Assembly (NCBI GenBank): GCA_035623335.1
Contig: DASPTQ010000241.1
Span: forward strand, 1 to 64,000
Direction of reading: 5' to 3'
Source: JAFAGX01 sp035623335
GTDB taxonomy: Bacteria > Acidobacteriota > Terriglobia > Terriglobales > Acidobacteriaceae
DNA length: 64,000 bases
The notes beneath the pieces were generated by a model. That model had not been told where the DNA came from. It did not search any database and saw nothing but the letters and a program-made list of their open reading frames with translations. Made by a program: the position numbers and the translations under genes. Shown here one piece after another: positions 16,804 through 25,894 of the stretch. Every line of letters starts with the position of its first letter. The first letter of the stretch is position 1.

Positions 16804-18402
16804 TCAGAATAACCGGATCGCCTTCGCCGTCTCAACCGCAGGAATCTTTCGCAGTTCGGCCAAAATCGCCTCCGGCACGACTTCGTCTACGTGAACCACC
16901 GCGATGGCCTCTTTGGGTGCCTGATCTTTCTTGCTTTCTCGGCGGCCGAGCGAGAAATCGGCGATGTTGATCTGGTGATCGCCCAAGATCGTTCCCACCT
17001 TGCCGATGACTCCGGGTACGTCGCGGTTGCGAAGATACACCAGGTCTCGCTCGAGCGGCGCTTCCACTTCGATTCCATCCACGTGCAACAAACGAGGCGC
17101 CTGGGCGTGGAGCACGCCACCTTTGACCAGGTGCTCTTCCCGGTGGGTCTGAACGAGAATGGATAGAACGCTGCCCGCGCCTTCGCCCGAGTTTTTCCCC
17201 TTGTTGGCCTCGCGCACCCGCAATCCTCGCGACGCGGCAATCGCCGAGGCATTGACCAGATTGGCTTTCTCTTCCAACGCCTGGTTCAAGATACCCTTGA
17301 TGGCGGCATTTCGGATCAGCTCTGTCTTCCATTCCGCGATGGGCCCGCTGTAGCGCAGCGAAATTTCCTCCAACGCCCCCTCGCTGATCTGCGCCAGAAA
17401 GGAACCGAGTCTTTCGGCCAGCACGATATAGGGCTGCAGAGCGAGATATTCATCATGCGACACGGAGGGCACATTGACCGCGTTTTGGATGACACCATGC
17501 TTGAGGTATTCTTTCACCTGCATCGCAATCTGGTAACCCACTGCGTCCTGCGCTTCCTGGGTGGATCCTGCGATATGCGGCGTGAGAATGACCTGGTCGA
17601 GCCCCTTCAGTGGCGAGTTGGGGAGGGGCTCTTGCGCGAAGACATCGAGAGCGGCGGCAGCGATCCGGCCTTGTCGGAGCCCCTCCGCCAAGTCCGCTTC
17701 CTCGACCAGTTCTCCGCGGGCACAGTTCACCAGCCGCAGGCCCGGTTTCATCTTCTTTAGCGAACTGGCATTAATCATGCCCGCGGTTTGGGGCGTCAGC
17801 CCAACGTGCAACGTCAAGTAATCGGCCGCCGCATAGACCTCATCAAGGGTAGCCATTCGGATTCCCTGGTCTTTGGCCACCGCGGCGGAGACGAACGGGT
17901 CGTGTGCCAACACCACCATGCCAAAGGCATGGGCGCGACGCGCCACTTCCATTCCAATTCGTCCTAGGCCGACGATGCCGAGGGTTTTTCCCCGCAGCTC
18001 GCTGCCTTGCAAGGATTTCTTCTCCCACTGACCGGCGTGGGTCAGTCGATCGGCCTGGCACAGATGCCGAGCCATCCCCAGCATCATGGCGAGAGTATGT
18101 TCCGCCACCGCCACGGCATTCGCGCCGGGCGTATTCATGACGGCAATGCCTTGGCGGGTAGCCGGTTCGAGCTCTATGTTGTCGACACCGACTCCGGCGC
18201 GCCCGATGACCCGGAGTTTGCGCGCTTTCGAGAGCAGTTCAGCGTTCACCTGAACCGTCGAGCGCACGATCAGGGCATCGGCTGATTCCAGTTGGGTCGC
18301 CAAAGCGCCGCCGATCTGCTCGGGCATCACGATTTCCCATCCGGGTTCGCGAAGCAAATCCACCGCAGAGGATGAAATCTTTTCCGCGAGCACAATCTTC
18401 AT
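16804..18402 (-). CDS. serA: D-3-phosphoglycerate dehydrogenase
   Basis: ATG 18402 (MKIVLAEKISSSAVDLL) with GGAG upstream gives 532 residues, the length of the long SerA class. The enzyme oxidises 3-phosphoglycerate with NAD+ in the first step of serine synthesis. It has VIGRAGVGVDNIE, the nucleotide-binding GKTLGIVGLGRIGMEVA, NCARGELVEEADLAEGL and the catalytic His in ILTPHIAGST. The ~310-440 segment is the allosteric-substrate-binding domain, and the C-terminal ~80 residues are an ACT domain (RNRDVPGVIGKVGTILGDH). An ACT domain suggests serine feedback control. It lies 217 bp after the aminotransferase gene on the same strand. Confidence 0.96.
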   Translation of the reverse strand: MKIVLAEKISSSAVDLLREPGWEIVMPEQIGGALATQLESADALIVRSTVQVNAELLSKARKLRVIGRAGVGVDNIELEPATRQGIAVMNTPGANAVAVAEHTLAMMLGMARHLCQADRLTHAGQWEKKSLQGSELRGKTLGIVGLGRIGMEVARRAHAFGMVVLAHDPFVSAAVAKDQGIRMATLDEVYAAADYLTLHVGLTPQTAGMINASSLKKMKPGLRLVNCARGELVEEADLAEGLRQGRIAAAALDVFAQEPLPNSPLKGLDQVILTPHIAGSTQEAQDAVGYQIAMQVKEYLKHGVIQNAVNVPSVSHDEYLALQPYIVLAERLGSFLAQISEGALEEISLRYSGPIAEWKTELIRNAAIKGILNQALEEKANLVNASAIAASRGLRVREANKGKNSGEGAGSVLSILVQTHREEHLVKGGVLHAQAPRLLHVDGIEVEAPLERDLVYLRNRDVPGVIGKVGTILGDHQINIADFSLGRRESKKDQAPKEAIAVVHVDEVVPEAILAELRKIPAVETAKAIRLF

Positions 18403-18619
18403 GCTTTGCTCTCCATCCTCCCCGGCCAAACATCGCCCAGAGAGAAAGGCGCTCCGGGCAAAACTTCCCCGGTCTCCGGACGGTTGTCTGACTCACTCTC
18501 TGCCATGTCTGCCTTTCTGGTACAGCCGTCTCCCTCGCGGGCTTTGGTTAACGCTCACTTTGGGATCGGACACGCTTCCGAAGGAGGGCCAGGAGCGCAA
18601 GGGGTGGCGCAGCCCTCCC

Positions 18620-19819
18620 CTACCGTGCCGCCGCGGGAACATTCGATCCCTGGCGGTGCTGGGAGTAAACCTCCTGGGCGGCGCGCACGGCCGCACCGTA
18701 TTCGACCGTCCGCCCCGTGACCTGGGCCAACACTTGTTCGAGCGCAGCCAGAATCGCGATGGTGTCGAGAGAGTCATAGTAGCCGAGGTGCGCGATGCGA
18801 AACAGCTTGCCTTTCATCTCACCCTGGCCGTTGGCCACCACCGCCCCAAATCGGTCGTGGAATTCCCGTATGATGGCTCCGGATTCTACGCCGCTGGGCG
18901 ACTGAATGGCGGTAAGCGCCGCAGCCGGCGAGCTGCGGGCAAACAATCGCAGACCCAGGCCCTCGGCCCCCGCGCGCGTCATCCGTGCGGCAAGCTCGGC
19001 GTTTTCAATGAGCGCCTGGCGCCCGCGGATCAGGTCGCCATCCCCCATTTGGCGGACGAACTCCAAAGCCGCGGCGAGTCCGGCCACCAGCGAAGTTGCC
19101 GGCGTATAAGGGGACTCCCCTCGGGCGGCAGCCTTGCGAGCCTTGCGGAAGTCGAAATAGTACCGGGGACTCCGGGTGGTTTCCATCCTCTTCCAGGCTC
19201 GCTCGCTGATCGCGCAATAGGCCAAGCCGGGAGGAATCATCAGCGCCTTTTGCGAGCCTCCGATTATGACGTCAACCCCCCCGCCGTCCACATCGAACTG
19301 GGTTGTGCCCAAGCCGGTAATGGCATCGACGACCAGCATGGTGCGTTCGCCCTGCTCCCGGACAAGCCGTGCAATGGCCTGAATGTCATGGCGAGCTCCG
19401 GTAGAGCTCTCGGTAGCCTGCACGTAAACGGCGCCGATCTCGGGGCGAAGCTTCTGCCGAAGATCGTCGAGCGCAAAAGTCTCGCCATAAGGCGCGCTCA
19501 CGATTTCCACGCTGCATCCAAAGGCTTTGGCCAGCTCCGACCAGCGCTCGCCGAATTTCCCCGCGCTCAACACCAGGACTTGGTCTCCGGCCGAGGTCAA
19601 ATTCGAGACCGCTCCCTCCATCACTCCCGTACCGGAACATGCCAGCACCAGCACATCATTGCCGGTTCCGATAAAGTCCTTCAGATCCATCAGCACGCGC
19701 GAGAACAGACTGCGGAAATCCGCGGTGCGATGGTGCATGCCATAGACAGCCATGGCGTTCTGAGCGGCGGGAAGGATCGGGGTCGGCCCGGGAGTGAACA
19801 GTCGAGTCTTCCGCAACAT
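18620..19819 (-). CDS. Class V PLP-dependent aminotransferase (serine-pathway or serine/alanine-glyoxylate type)
   Basis: The product has 399 residues from ATG 19819. It starts LFTPGPTPILPAAQNAM, as serine-glyoxylate/alanine-glyoxylate aminotransferases do. It carries MHHRTADFRSLF, CSGTGVMEGAVSNL, DAITGLGTTQFDVD and the PLP lysine in GGSQKALMIPPGL. Such enzymes move amino groups between serine or alanine and glyoxylate. Some archaeal and deep-branching relatives act as the phosphoserine aminotransferase instead. It lies directly upstream of serA on the same strand, which favours a serine biosynthetic role in place of SerC, but specificity cannot be read from sequence alone. Confidence 0.88.
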   Translation of the reverse strand: MLRKTRLFTPGPTPILPAAQNAMAVYGMHHRTADFRSLFSRVLMDLKDFIGTGNDVLVLACSGTGVMEGAVSNLTSAGDQVLVLSAGKFGERWSELAKAFGCSVEIVSAPYGETFALDDLRQKLRPEIGAVYVQATESSTGARHDIQAIARLVREQGERTMLVVDAITGLGTTQFDVDGGGVDVIIGGSQKALMIPPGLAYCAISERAWKRMETTRSPRYYFDFRKARKAAARGESPYTPATSLVAGLAAALEFVRQMGDGDLIRGRQALIENAELAARMTRAGAEGLGLRLFARSSPAAALTAIQSPSGVESGAIIREFHDRFGAVVANGQGEMKGKLFRIAHLGYYDSLDTIAILAALEQVLAQVTGRTVEYGAAVRAAQEVYSQHRQGSNVPAAAR

Positions 19820-19929
19820 GATCGTCAGTCCTTGGGATAGGGTCTTGGTTAGTGTACCTGAATGCCGGAATCGAGCGACGGCAGGGGCGTGCCCGCAAGA
19901 CGGTCGGCCGCGAGGCTATAATTCTTTAA

Positions 19930-20388
19930 ATGAGCATGATCGAACAGATCCAAAGAGATATCACTGGTGCCATGAAGGCCCGCGACGAGCCACGACTGTC
20001 GACGCTGCGGATGGTGAAAACGGCGCTCAAGAACCGGGAGATCGAGAAAATGGCGCCGCTCGACGATAAAGAATCGCAGCAGGTCTTGAGCACACTGATC
20101 AAACAGCGCAAGGATTCCGTGGAGCAGTTTCTCAAGGGCGGCCGCAAGGAGTTGGCCGACAAGGAAGCTGCGGAGATTACCCTGATCGAGACCTACCTCC
20201 CGAAAGCCGCCAGCGAGGAGCAGATAGCAGCGGGCGTGAAAGCGGTGATCGCGGAGATGAATTCGCCAACCCTGAAGGATATGGGAACGGTGATGAAAAA
20301 TGCCATGGCACGATTTGCGGGCGCGGGAGTTCGCGTGGATGGCAAACAAGTCAGCGAAGTGGTGAAGCGGGAGCTGACGCCTAAGTGA
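19930..20388 (+). CDS. yqeY: GatB/YqeY domain protein
   Basis: The product has 152 residues. YqeY landmarks are IEQIQRDITGAMKARDEPRLSTLRMV, the KQRKDSVEQFLKGGRKELADKEAAE helix, YLPKAASEEQIAAGV and the C-terminal GTVMKNAMARFAGAGVRVDGKQVSEVV with its helical tail domain. The domain also occurs at the end of GatB, which amidates mis-charged tRNAs, and as a stand-alone protein of unclear role. In many genomes it sits near rpsU or dnaG, neither of which is seen here. It diverges from the aminotransferase gene and converges with rsmI. Confidence 0.93.
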   Translation: MSMIEQIQRDITGAMKARDEPRLSTLRMVKTALKNREIEKMAPLDDKESQQVLSTLIKQRKDSVEQFLKGGRKELADKEAAEITLIETYLPKAASEEQIAAGVKAVIAEMNSPTLKDMGTVMKNAMARFAGAGVRVDGKQVSEVVKRELTPK

Positions 20389-20419
20389 TCGAGGAACGAG
20401 CTCCTCGCCTTCGGAACCC

Positions 20420-21292
20420 CTATTTCCGCCTCTGCAACTCCCGATAGGCTTGGCTTCGGGAGATTCCCATGGTTTTCGCCAGTTTCTTAAGCGCGGCTTT
20501 CTCGTCGAGGTTCTCGCGAGCTCGGAGCTCATCGAATCGCTGGCGCAGGTCAGGCTGGGCCGAGGTCGGGGGGGGGCTGGTCTTTTCTGCTCTCCCCACC
20601 AGCAGCGTGATCTCCCCTTTGACGGGAACCTCCAGAGCGGCCAGCACGGTATGGGCTGTTCCGCGCAGGAATTCCTCGTGCACTTTGCTGACCTCGCGGG
20701 CGATAACCACCGGGCGGTCCGGGCCGAGCACCTCCAGAATGTCCACTAAGCACTCGCGCAGGCGATGAGGAGCCTCGTAGAAGACCTGCGTGCGCGGGGA
20801 ATCACGGATCGTTTCGAGCAGCGCCCGACGGTGGCCGCGGCGTGCCGGCAGGTATCCGTTGAAACGGAAGGAATCGGTCGGCAGTCCACTGGCGACCAGG
20901 GCAGCCAGAAATGCCGACGCCCCGGGGATGGGAACAACCAACACATGATGGCGGATGGCCAGAGTGACCAGGCGAAACCCGGGATCCGAAATGCCGGGCA
21001 TTCCGGCATCGGTAACCAGGGCAATGCGCGCTCCCCGCTCGAGTTCCGTCACCAAAGCCGGGGCTCGGGTCATCTCGTTGTGCGCGTGATAACTGGTGGT
21101 GGGAGTGGCAATACCGTAGTGATTCAGCAGCTTTTGCGTCTGGCGGGTGTCCTCGCAGGCAATCAGGTCGGCTTGCTCGAGTACCCGCAAGGCTCGCAGG
21201 GTGATGTCTTCGAGATTGCCGATGGGCGTTGCCACCAGGTAGAGTGCCGGCTCTAAAGCACGTTCCGTCGGCGTTGGCTGGCCGCTGCTCAT
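20420..21292 (-). CDS. rsmI: 16S rRNA (cytidine(1402)-2'-O)-methyltransferase
   Basis: The product has 290 residues from ATG 21292. The tetrapyrrole-methylase-like fold is shown by ALYLVATPIGNLEDITLRALRVL, ADLIACEDTRQTQKLLNHYGI, LVTDAGMPGISDPG and VPIPGASAFLAALVASGL, then FYEAPHRL. These are RsmI hallmarks. The enzyme 2'-O-methylates C1402 in the decoding centre of 16S rRNA. A short C-terminal helical domain ends LAKTMGISRSQAYRELQRRK, a helix-turn-helix-like extension common in RsmI. The gene is single. Confidence 0.96.
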   Translation of the reverse strand: MSSGQPTPTERALEPALYLVATPIGNLEDITLRALRVLEQADLIACEDTRQTQKLLNHYGIATPTTSYHAHNEMTRAPALVTELERGARIALVTDAGMPGISDPGFRLVTLAIRHHVLVVPIPGASAFLAALVASGLPTDSFRFNGYLPARRGHRRALLETIRDSPRTQVFYEAPHRLRECLVDILEVLGPDRPVVIAREVSKVHEEFLRGTAHTVLAALEVPVKGEITLLVGRAEKTSPPPTSAQPDLRQRFDELRARENLDEKAALKKLAKTMGISRSQAYRELQRRK

Positions 21293-21402
21293 GAACGCGA
21301 GTCTACCATCCGTGCCCGGGGCCGCATCTGGGTCGAAAATTGACGGAAGCGAAACCAGTCCCTAGAATCAAAGCACAGAGCCCTAGATTAATTTCCGCGT
21401 CT

Positions 21403-21705
21403 ATGCCGATCTACGAATACCAGTGCAAGCGATGTGGCCACCGTTTTGAGCGAATCCAGAAGTTTTCCGATCCCCATGTCAAAAAATGTCCGGATTGTGG
21501 TGGCCCTGTCGAGCAGCTGCTTTCCCCTCCTGCGGTGCAGTTCAAAGGCTCCGGGTGGTACGTGACCGACTATGCCAAGCCGTCTGCGAAACCATCCACT
21601 GCGGGAGATTCCGCCTCGACAGCCGAGTCGGGCACCAAGGCCGAGTCCGGAACTAAGAAGGACCAAAAGCCGAAGTCCGAATCCAAGAAAGCCGAAAAGA
21701 AATAA
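21403..21705 (+). CDS. FmdB-family zinc ribbon protein
   Basis: ATG 21403 (MPIYEYQCKRCGHRFERIQKF) gives 100 residues. The frame is open 21 codons further upstream but without family similarity. Two CxxC pairs (CKRCG and CPDCGG) form the small zinc ribbon, followed by VEQLLSPPAVQFKGSGWYVTDY, the usual ending of the conserved part. The last ~35 residues are a low-complexity Ser/Lys/Thr/Ala tail (repeats of AESGTKAESGTKK-like sequence), probably disordered. The function of the family is not settled; a regulatory role has been proposed. Confidence 0.9.
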   Translation: MPIYEYQCKRCGHRFERIQKFSDPHVKKCPDCGGPVEQLLSPPAVQFKGSGWYVTDYAKPSAKPSTAGDSASTAESGTKAESGTKKDQKPKSESKKAEKK

Positions 21706-21846
21706 TCCAGCAGTGCAGTGGGGGCGTTCCCCGAGACACCGATGCCAGTTCGACTTCGAGCGTTCGGTTCTCAAAAATGTCCGAAAGGAGCGCAGGAGCT
21801 CAGGGAACCGCAAGACTTCCCGGGTTTCAGCTGGTAAACTTCGAGC

Positions 21847-22461
21847 GTGCCTTCTCGTTCCGCGTCAGGTTATTCGGGTGATTTGCTCGGTTCGCATGCG
21901 GAGCACGTGCCTGAGCACTACTTAGTCGCACATATCGATGGCGGCTCGCGCGGCAATCCCGGCCCATCCGCCTACGGCGTGCTCCTTGAGGATGAAAAGG
22001 GCCAAAGCATCGCGGAACTCAGCGAATTTCTTGGCCGGCAAACCAATAATTTTGCCGAATACCAAGGCTTACTCGCGGCCCTCGAGTATGCCGTCAAGCA
22101 TGGTCACAAGGGGCTCAAAGTGATCAGCGACTCGGAGCTGTTGGTACGGCAGATTCAGGGCAGCTACCGAGTGCACCACCCCGCTTTGCGGGACCTGCAT
22201 GCACGCGCCAGACAATTAACTAAACAGCTAGACTGGTTCTCGATCGCCCACGTCTTGCGAGGCAAGAACGAGGCAGCCGATCGCCTGGCCAATGCGGCTA
22301 TGGACAAGGGCTTGGGTCGACGACCTGCGCCTTCCTCGCCCACCCGATCCGTGGCCGGCGTCGGACGGGAGTTCAACGGCATCGTCCGCAACGGCAAGAT
22401 CGAACTTCTCGAAGGCGAACTCTCCGACGGTACCCGTGTCCAGGTGCGAGTCATCGGTTAA
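21847..22461 (+). CDS. RNase H family protein with C-terminal extension
   Basis: GTG 21847 gives 204 residues. The core resembles type I RNase H of the RnhA-like 'reverse-transcriptase-like' group: HIDGGSRGNPGPSAYGVLL (first catalytic Asp), NNFAEYQGLLAALEYAV (Glu), KVISDSELLVRQIQGSYRV (Asp) and GKNEAADRLANAAMDKG (last Asp). All acidic residues appear present, so it may cut RNA in RNA-DNA hybrids. A ~50-residue C-terminal tail ends FNGIVRNGKIELLEGELSDGTRVQVRV, a small beta-rich extension. It converges with the lipoprotein gene at 7 nt distance. Confidence 0.88.
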   Translation: MPSRSASGYSGDLLGSHAEHVPEHYLVAHIDGGSRGNPGPSAYGVLLEDEKGQSIAELSEFLGRQTNNFAEYQGLLAALEYAVKHGHKGLKVISDSELLVRQIQGSYRVHHPALRDLHARARQLTKQLDWFSIAHVLRGKNEAADRLANAAMDKGLGRRPAPSSPTRSVAGVGREFNGIVRNGKIELLEGELSDGTRVQVRVIG

Positions 22462-22467
22462 GGGGGC

Positions 22468-23577
22468 CTAGGGCACGCTTTCGCTTACTTCGGCAGAGGC
22501 GGCGCTCTGGTTCCCGCGAATATCGACTGCCGAGACGGAATAGTAATACTCGTGCCCGGGCCTCACGTTCGCATCCCGGAATGCCGGCACTCTCACTAAC
22601 TCCGGGTTGATCTTCAGCGCTTCACTTCCCTGTTCACGCCGGTAGACGTTGTATCCAGCCAGGTCGACTTCGGTGCCAGGCGCCCAGACCAGGTCGATGA
22701 ACCCCGGCTGGACTCCCCCCGAATACCCAGCTTGCAAACCGGAAGGTACAGACGGCGGGAAGATGTCATGGGCAAAAACCTTTTGCGAAGGAGTATCAAA
22801 GCCTTCGAACTCGGTTTCCTCCCGCCCTTTGACCTCGACCAGGGTAGCCACGGTAGCCCAGTACGAATACGTCTTTTCCCATTCGAAGCTCTGATCGGAG
22901 ACCACATAGGACGGCCGACCGCCAAAGAGCTGCTCTGCGACCAGAATGTCATTCGTCTTTCCCTCTTCCCGACGGTAAACGCGATAGACATGTCGCAACT
23001 CTGACACCTGTGTGGATTCAAGACTTCCTGACCAGCTCAACGAGATCCCTGCGGCGGTAACCTGGGCGCGAAAGTCAGGAGGCGGCGGGGGAGCGGGCAT
23101 ACCCGGCACGGTAACCTGATTGGACAGCCCGGCACTTCGGCCGTTCGGATTCAACACGGAAACGGCGTAATGAATCAAGGCTATGGGATCGTTACGTAGC
23201 AAGGATGGAGGCAGCGCATCCGTGTAGGTTTGCTTTGACTCCACGGTTTGCGCTGGACGCTTCGAGCGCTTGGAGTTTGGCGGAGGCGGGGACGGCGCAA
23301 CCGTTCCCACCGGATCCGGGCAATCGGTGAGGTCTTGGTCGCAGCTCCGGCAGATTCGAGTCATCCCCAATTGCCGCACCCTCAGCCGATCGGTCGTTTC
23401 CCTGGGCACTGTCCAAGCCAGAGAGACTTTGTCACCCTTACGTAGGGCGCCCAGATCGGCGACTGGCTGGGGCAAGTCGAGCGAGGGCGGATGGGGAGCA
23501 CCGGGGACGCCGCAGGCTGTAAGCATCAAGACGGAGAGTACGGAGCAGATGTAGCCGGAATAGCGGGCAAGATTCAT
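22468..23577 (-). CDS. Lipoprotein with fibronectin type III-like domains
   Basis: The product has 369 residues. The signal sequence ends in the lipobox LTAC, so the mature protein should be lipid-anchored at Cys22. Two or three FnIII-like beta-sandwich repeats follow: around KVSLAWTVPRETTDRL, then VTAAGISLSWSGSLESTQVS with YRVYRREEGKT, and finally FIDLVWAPGTEVDLAGYNVYRREQG with HEYYYSVSAVDIRGN. A Pro/Lys-rich stretch lies near residues 95-115. FnIII domains mediate binding to proteins or polysaccharides, and no catalytic motif is present. It lies downstream of hslU on the same strand with a 111-nt gap. Confidence 0.85.
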   Translation of the reverse strand: MNLARYSGYICSVLSVLMLTACGVPGAPHPPSLDLPQPVADLGALRKGDKVSLAWTVPRETTDRLRVRQLGMTRICRSCDQDLTDCPDPVGTVAPSPPPPNSKRSKRPAQTVESKQTYTDALPPSLLRNDPIALIHYAVSVLNPNGRSAGLSNQVTVPGMPAPPPPPDFRAQVTAAGISLSWSGSLESTQVSELRHVYRVYRREEGKTNDILVAEQLFGGRPSYVVSDQSFEWEKTYSYWATVATLVEVKGREETEFEGFDTPSQKVFAHDIFPPSVPSGLQAGYSGGVQPGFIDLVWAPGTEVDLAGYNVYRREQGSEALKINPELVRVPAFRDANVRPGHEYYYSVSAVDIRGNQSAASAEVSESVP

Positions 23578-23688
23578 CGAGCGAAGGTCAGGGTACCACG
23601 CCGTGCCATGACCTTTTCCGGCTCCTTCTTTAACTCGGGAGGCACTCCTGCTGGTGAAAAAGAGGATAGGGGGTATCGCCGAAAGGGG

Positions 23689-25104
23689 TCACAAGATGTA
23701 CCTCGACAGATCTTGGTCTTTCACGATATCAGCCAGCATCTGGCGTACGTAGGGGGCATCGACTTTGACGTGCTCGCCTTTCTTGTCCGGGGCATCGAAA
23801 CTGATTTCGTCGAGAACCCGTTCCATGATCGTGTGCAGACGGCGAGCTCCGATGTTTTCTGTGCCCTCATTGACCCGAAACGCAAAGCGAGCGATTTCCT
23901 CGAGGGCCTCGCGTGAAAACTCGAGCTTGACGCCTTCGGTTTCAAGCAGCGCCGTGTACTGTTTCACCAGCGAGGACTTGGGCTCGGTAAGAATCCGGAT
24001 GAAGTCTTCCATGGTGAGCGACTGCAGCTCCACCCGGATGGGAAAACGGCCCTGGAGCTCGGGGATCAGATCGCTCGGCTTGGAAACATGGAAGGCGCCG
24101 GCCGCAACAAACAGAATATGGTCGGTGCGGACCATGCCGTAACGAGTGTTGACGGTGGTGCCTTCGACAATCGGCAGAATGTCGCGCTGCACCCCTTCGC
24201 GGGAAACGTCTGGCCCGTGGCCACTCTCCCGACCCGCGATCTTGTCGATCTCATCAAGAAAGATGATTCCCGCGTCTTCCACACGGTCAATGGCAGTGCG
24301 CGTCACCTGATCCATGTCAATCAGCCGTTGTTCCTCTTCCTGGATCAGGTATTCGAAGGCTTCGTTGACCTTCAGCTTACGCTTCTTGGTGCGTTGCCCG
24401 AAAATGTTGGGCAACATGTCCTTGATGTTGACGTCCATCTCCTCCACGCCCTGGTTGGAGATGATTTCAAAGGACGGAAAATTGCGCTCGCGCACATCGA
24501 TTTCGACCATGCGTTCGTCCAGTTTGCCTTCGCGAAGTTGCTGGCGTAACTTTTCGCGAGTACGCGACTGAGAATCGTTCGAGGAGGCCGTCGATTCGAG
24601 CGTGAAGCCGGCCGGAGCCGACTCGGTCGGCCGCGGGGAGGCGGCTGGCGGCAAGAGAATGTCCAACAACCGTTCCTCGGCATTCAGTTCGGCCTTATCG
24701 GCGACATCTTCGAGCTTCTCTTCTCGCACCATCTCGATGGCGATCTCGACCAGGTCGCGGATCATGGACTCGACGTCACGCCCGACGTAGCCGACCTCGG
24801 TAAATTTCGAGGCTTCGACCTTCAAGAACGGCGAATTTGCGAGTTTCGCCAAGCGCCGGGCGATCTCGGTCTTCCCCACCCCTGTCGGGCCGATCATGAT
24901 GATGTTTTTGGGGATCACTTCCTCGGCCAGTTCGGGAGCCAGTTTTTGCCGCCGCATGCGATTGCGCAAAGCAATGGCGACGGCACGCTTGGCGTCTTTC
25001 TGTCCGACTACGTGTTTGTCCAGCTCGGCGACGATCTCACGCGGCGTGAGCTCATCGAGAGCCAGGTGTTCTTCCTCTACTGTCCCGGGTAAATAAATGG
25101 CCAC
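23689..25104 (-). CDS. hslU: ATP-dependent protease ATPase subunit HslU
   Basis: The product has 471 residues from GTG 25104. HslU is the AAA+ unfoldase that feeds HslV. It has LTPREIVAELDKHVVGQ, the Walker A GPTGVGKTEIARRLA, the pore motif region FTEVGYVGRDVESM, a long intermediate domain (~130-240), the Walker B IIFLDEIDKIAGR and the sensor/arginine-finger region ELQGRFPIRVELQ and GARRLHTIMERVLDE. The C-terminal end DQDLSRYIL matches the tail that docks into HslV. It begins 10 nt after hslV stops, so the two form one transcript. Confidence 0.97.
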   Translation of the reverse strand: MAIYLPGTVEEEHLALDELTPREIVAELDKHVVGQKDAKRAVAIALRNRMRRQKLAPELAEEVIPKNIIMIGPTGVGKTEIARRLAKLANSPFLKVEASKFTEVGYVGRDVESMIRDLVEIAIEMVREEKLEDVADKAELNAEERLLDILLPPAASPRPTESAPAGFTLESTASSNDSQSRTREKLRQQLREGKLDERMVEIDVRERNFPSFEIISNQGVEEMDVNIKDMLPNIFGQRTKKRKLKVNEAFEYLIQEEEQRLIDMDQVTRTAIDRVEDAGIIFLDEIDKIAGRESGHGPDVSREGVQRDILPIVEGTTVNTRYGMVRTDHILFVAAGAFHVSKPSDLIPELQGRFPIRVELQSLTMEDFIRILTEPKSSLVKQYTALLETEGVKLEFSREALEEIARFAFRVNEGTENIGARRLHTIMERVLDEISFDAPDKKGEHVKVDAPYVRQMLADIVKDQDLSRYIL

Positions 25105-25114
25105 GCGAAAACTC

Positions 25115-25657
25115 TCAGAGTTCCTCTATGGTTACTTTCTCATTGGTATAGATGCACATTTTGCCGGCAATCTTCATGGCCTCTTCCGCGATCTGGCGGG
25201 CCGGAAGCTGGGTATGATCCGCCAACGCCTGGGCTGCCGCCAGGGCATAGGGTCCGCCGCTGCCAATCGCCGCGATACCGCCATCCGGCTCAATGACATC
25301 GCCTTGTCCACTCAGCAGAAACGTCTGTTCCTTGTCCGTAACCAGGAGCAAGGCCTCGAGGTGGCGCAAAAACTTGTCGGTCCGCCAATCTTTGGCCAGC
25401 TCAACTGCTGCTCGGCCAAGATTTCCATGATATTGCTCAAGTTTCGATTCGAACCGGCTGAAGAGCGAAAAAGCATCGGCGGTCGAACCTGCGAAGCCTG
25501 CCAGAATCTTGTCCTGGTAAAGGCGGCGAATCTTCTTGGCGGTGTGCTTGATCACTCCCTCGCCTAGAGTCACTTGCCCGTCCCCGGCCATGACCACATT
25601 GCCGTCCCTGCGGACACAAAGAACCGTGGTCGACCGCACTAAGGGTTTTCCCGCCAT
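25115..25657 (-). CDS. hslV: ATP-dependent protease proteolytic subunit HslV
   Basis: The product has 180 residues from ATG 25657. It is the threonine protease subunit that pairs with HslU. The short propeptide ends before TTVLCVRRDGN, so the catalytic Thr would be exposed after removal of about eight residues. Further landmarks are MAGDGQVTLGE, KKIRRLYQDKILAGFAGSTADAF, the DGGIAAIGSGGPYALAAAQAL loop and CIYTNEKVTIEEL at the end. Length is typical. It is the first gene of the hslVU pair. No heat-shock box was identified upstream. Confidence 0.97.
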   Translation of the reverse strand: MAGKPLVRSTTVLCVRRDGNVVMAGDGQVTLGEGVIKHTAKKIRRLYQDKILAGFAGSTADAFSLFSRFESKLEQYHGNLGRAAVELAKDWRTDKFLRHLEALLLVTDKEQTFLLSGQGDVIEPDGGIAAIGSGGPYALAAAQALADHTQLPARQIAEEAMKIAGKMCIYTNEKVTIEEL

Positions 25658-25894
25658 GAGGACAATTGTTGATTATAGCAGCGGTAAAACCGTAGGCGAT
25701 GGGCGCGCTGGCGACGCGAATGCACAACCCCGGCAAGTGGTAGAGGAGGCTTGAGGAGTCGGGCCTCTTCCTGACCTCAGCCCGAGTCGCAGGCGTCAGA
25801 GGCCCCACACTTCCGGTTTTGACGCTGCGGATTTTCCCCTGCTAGACTGACTTCTGGTCATTCCCACCCATTGCAATCCGCAGAAAGGGAGTTC

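Noticed and set aside
18401..19840. 479-codon plus-strand ORF opposite serA and the aminotransferase
   Set aside because: It is a GC-rich shadow frame antisense to two well-conserved genes, with no family features and an Arg/Gly/His-rich composition.
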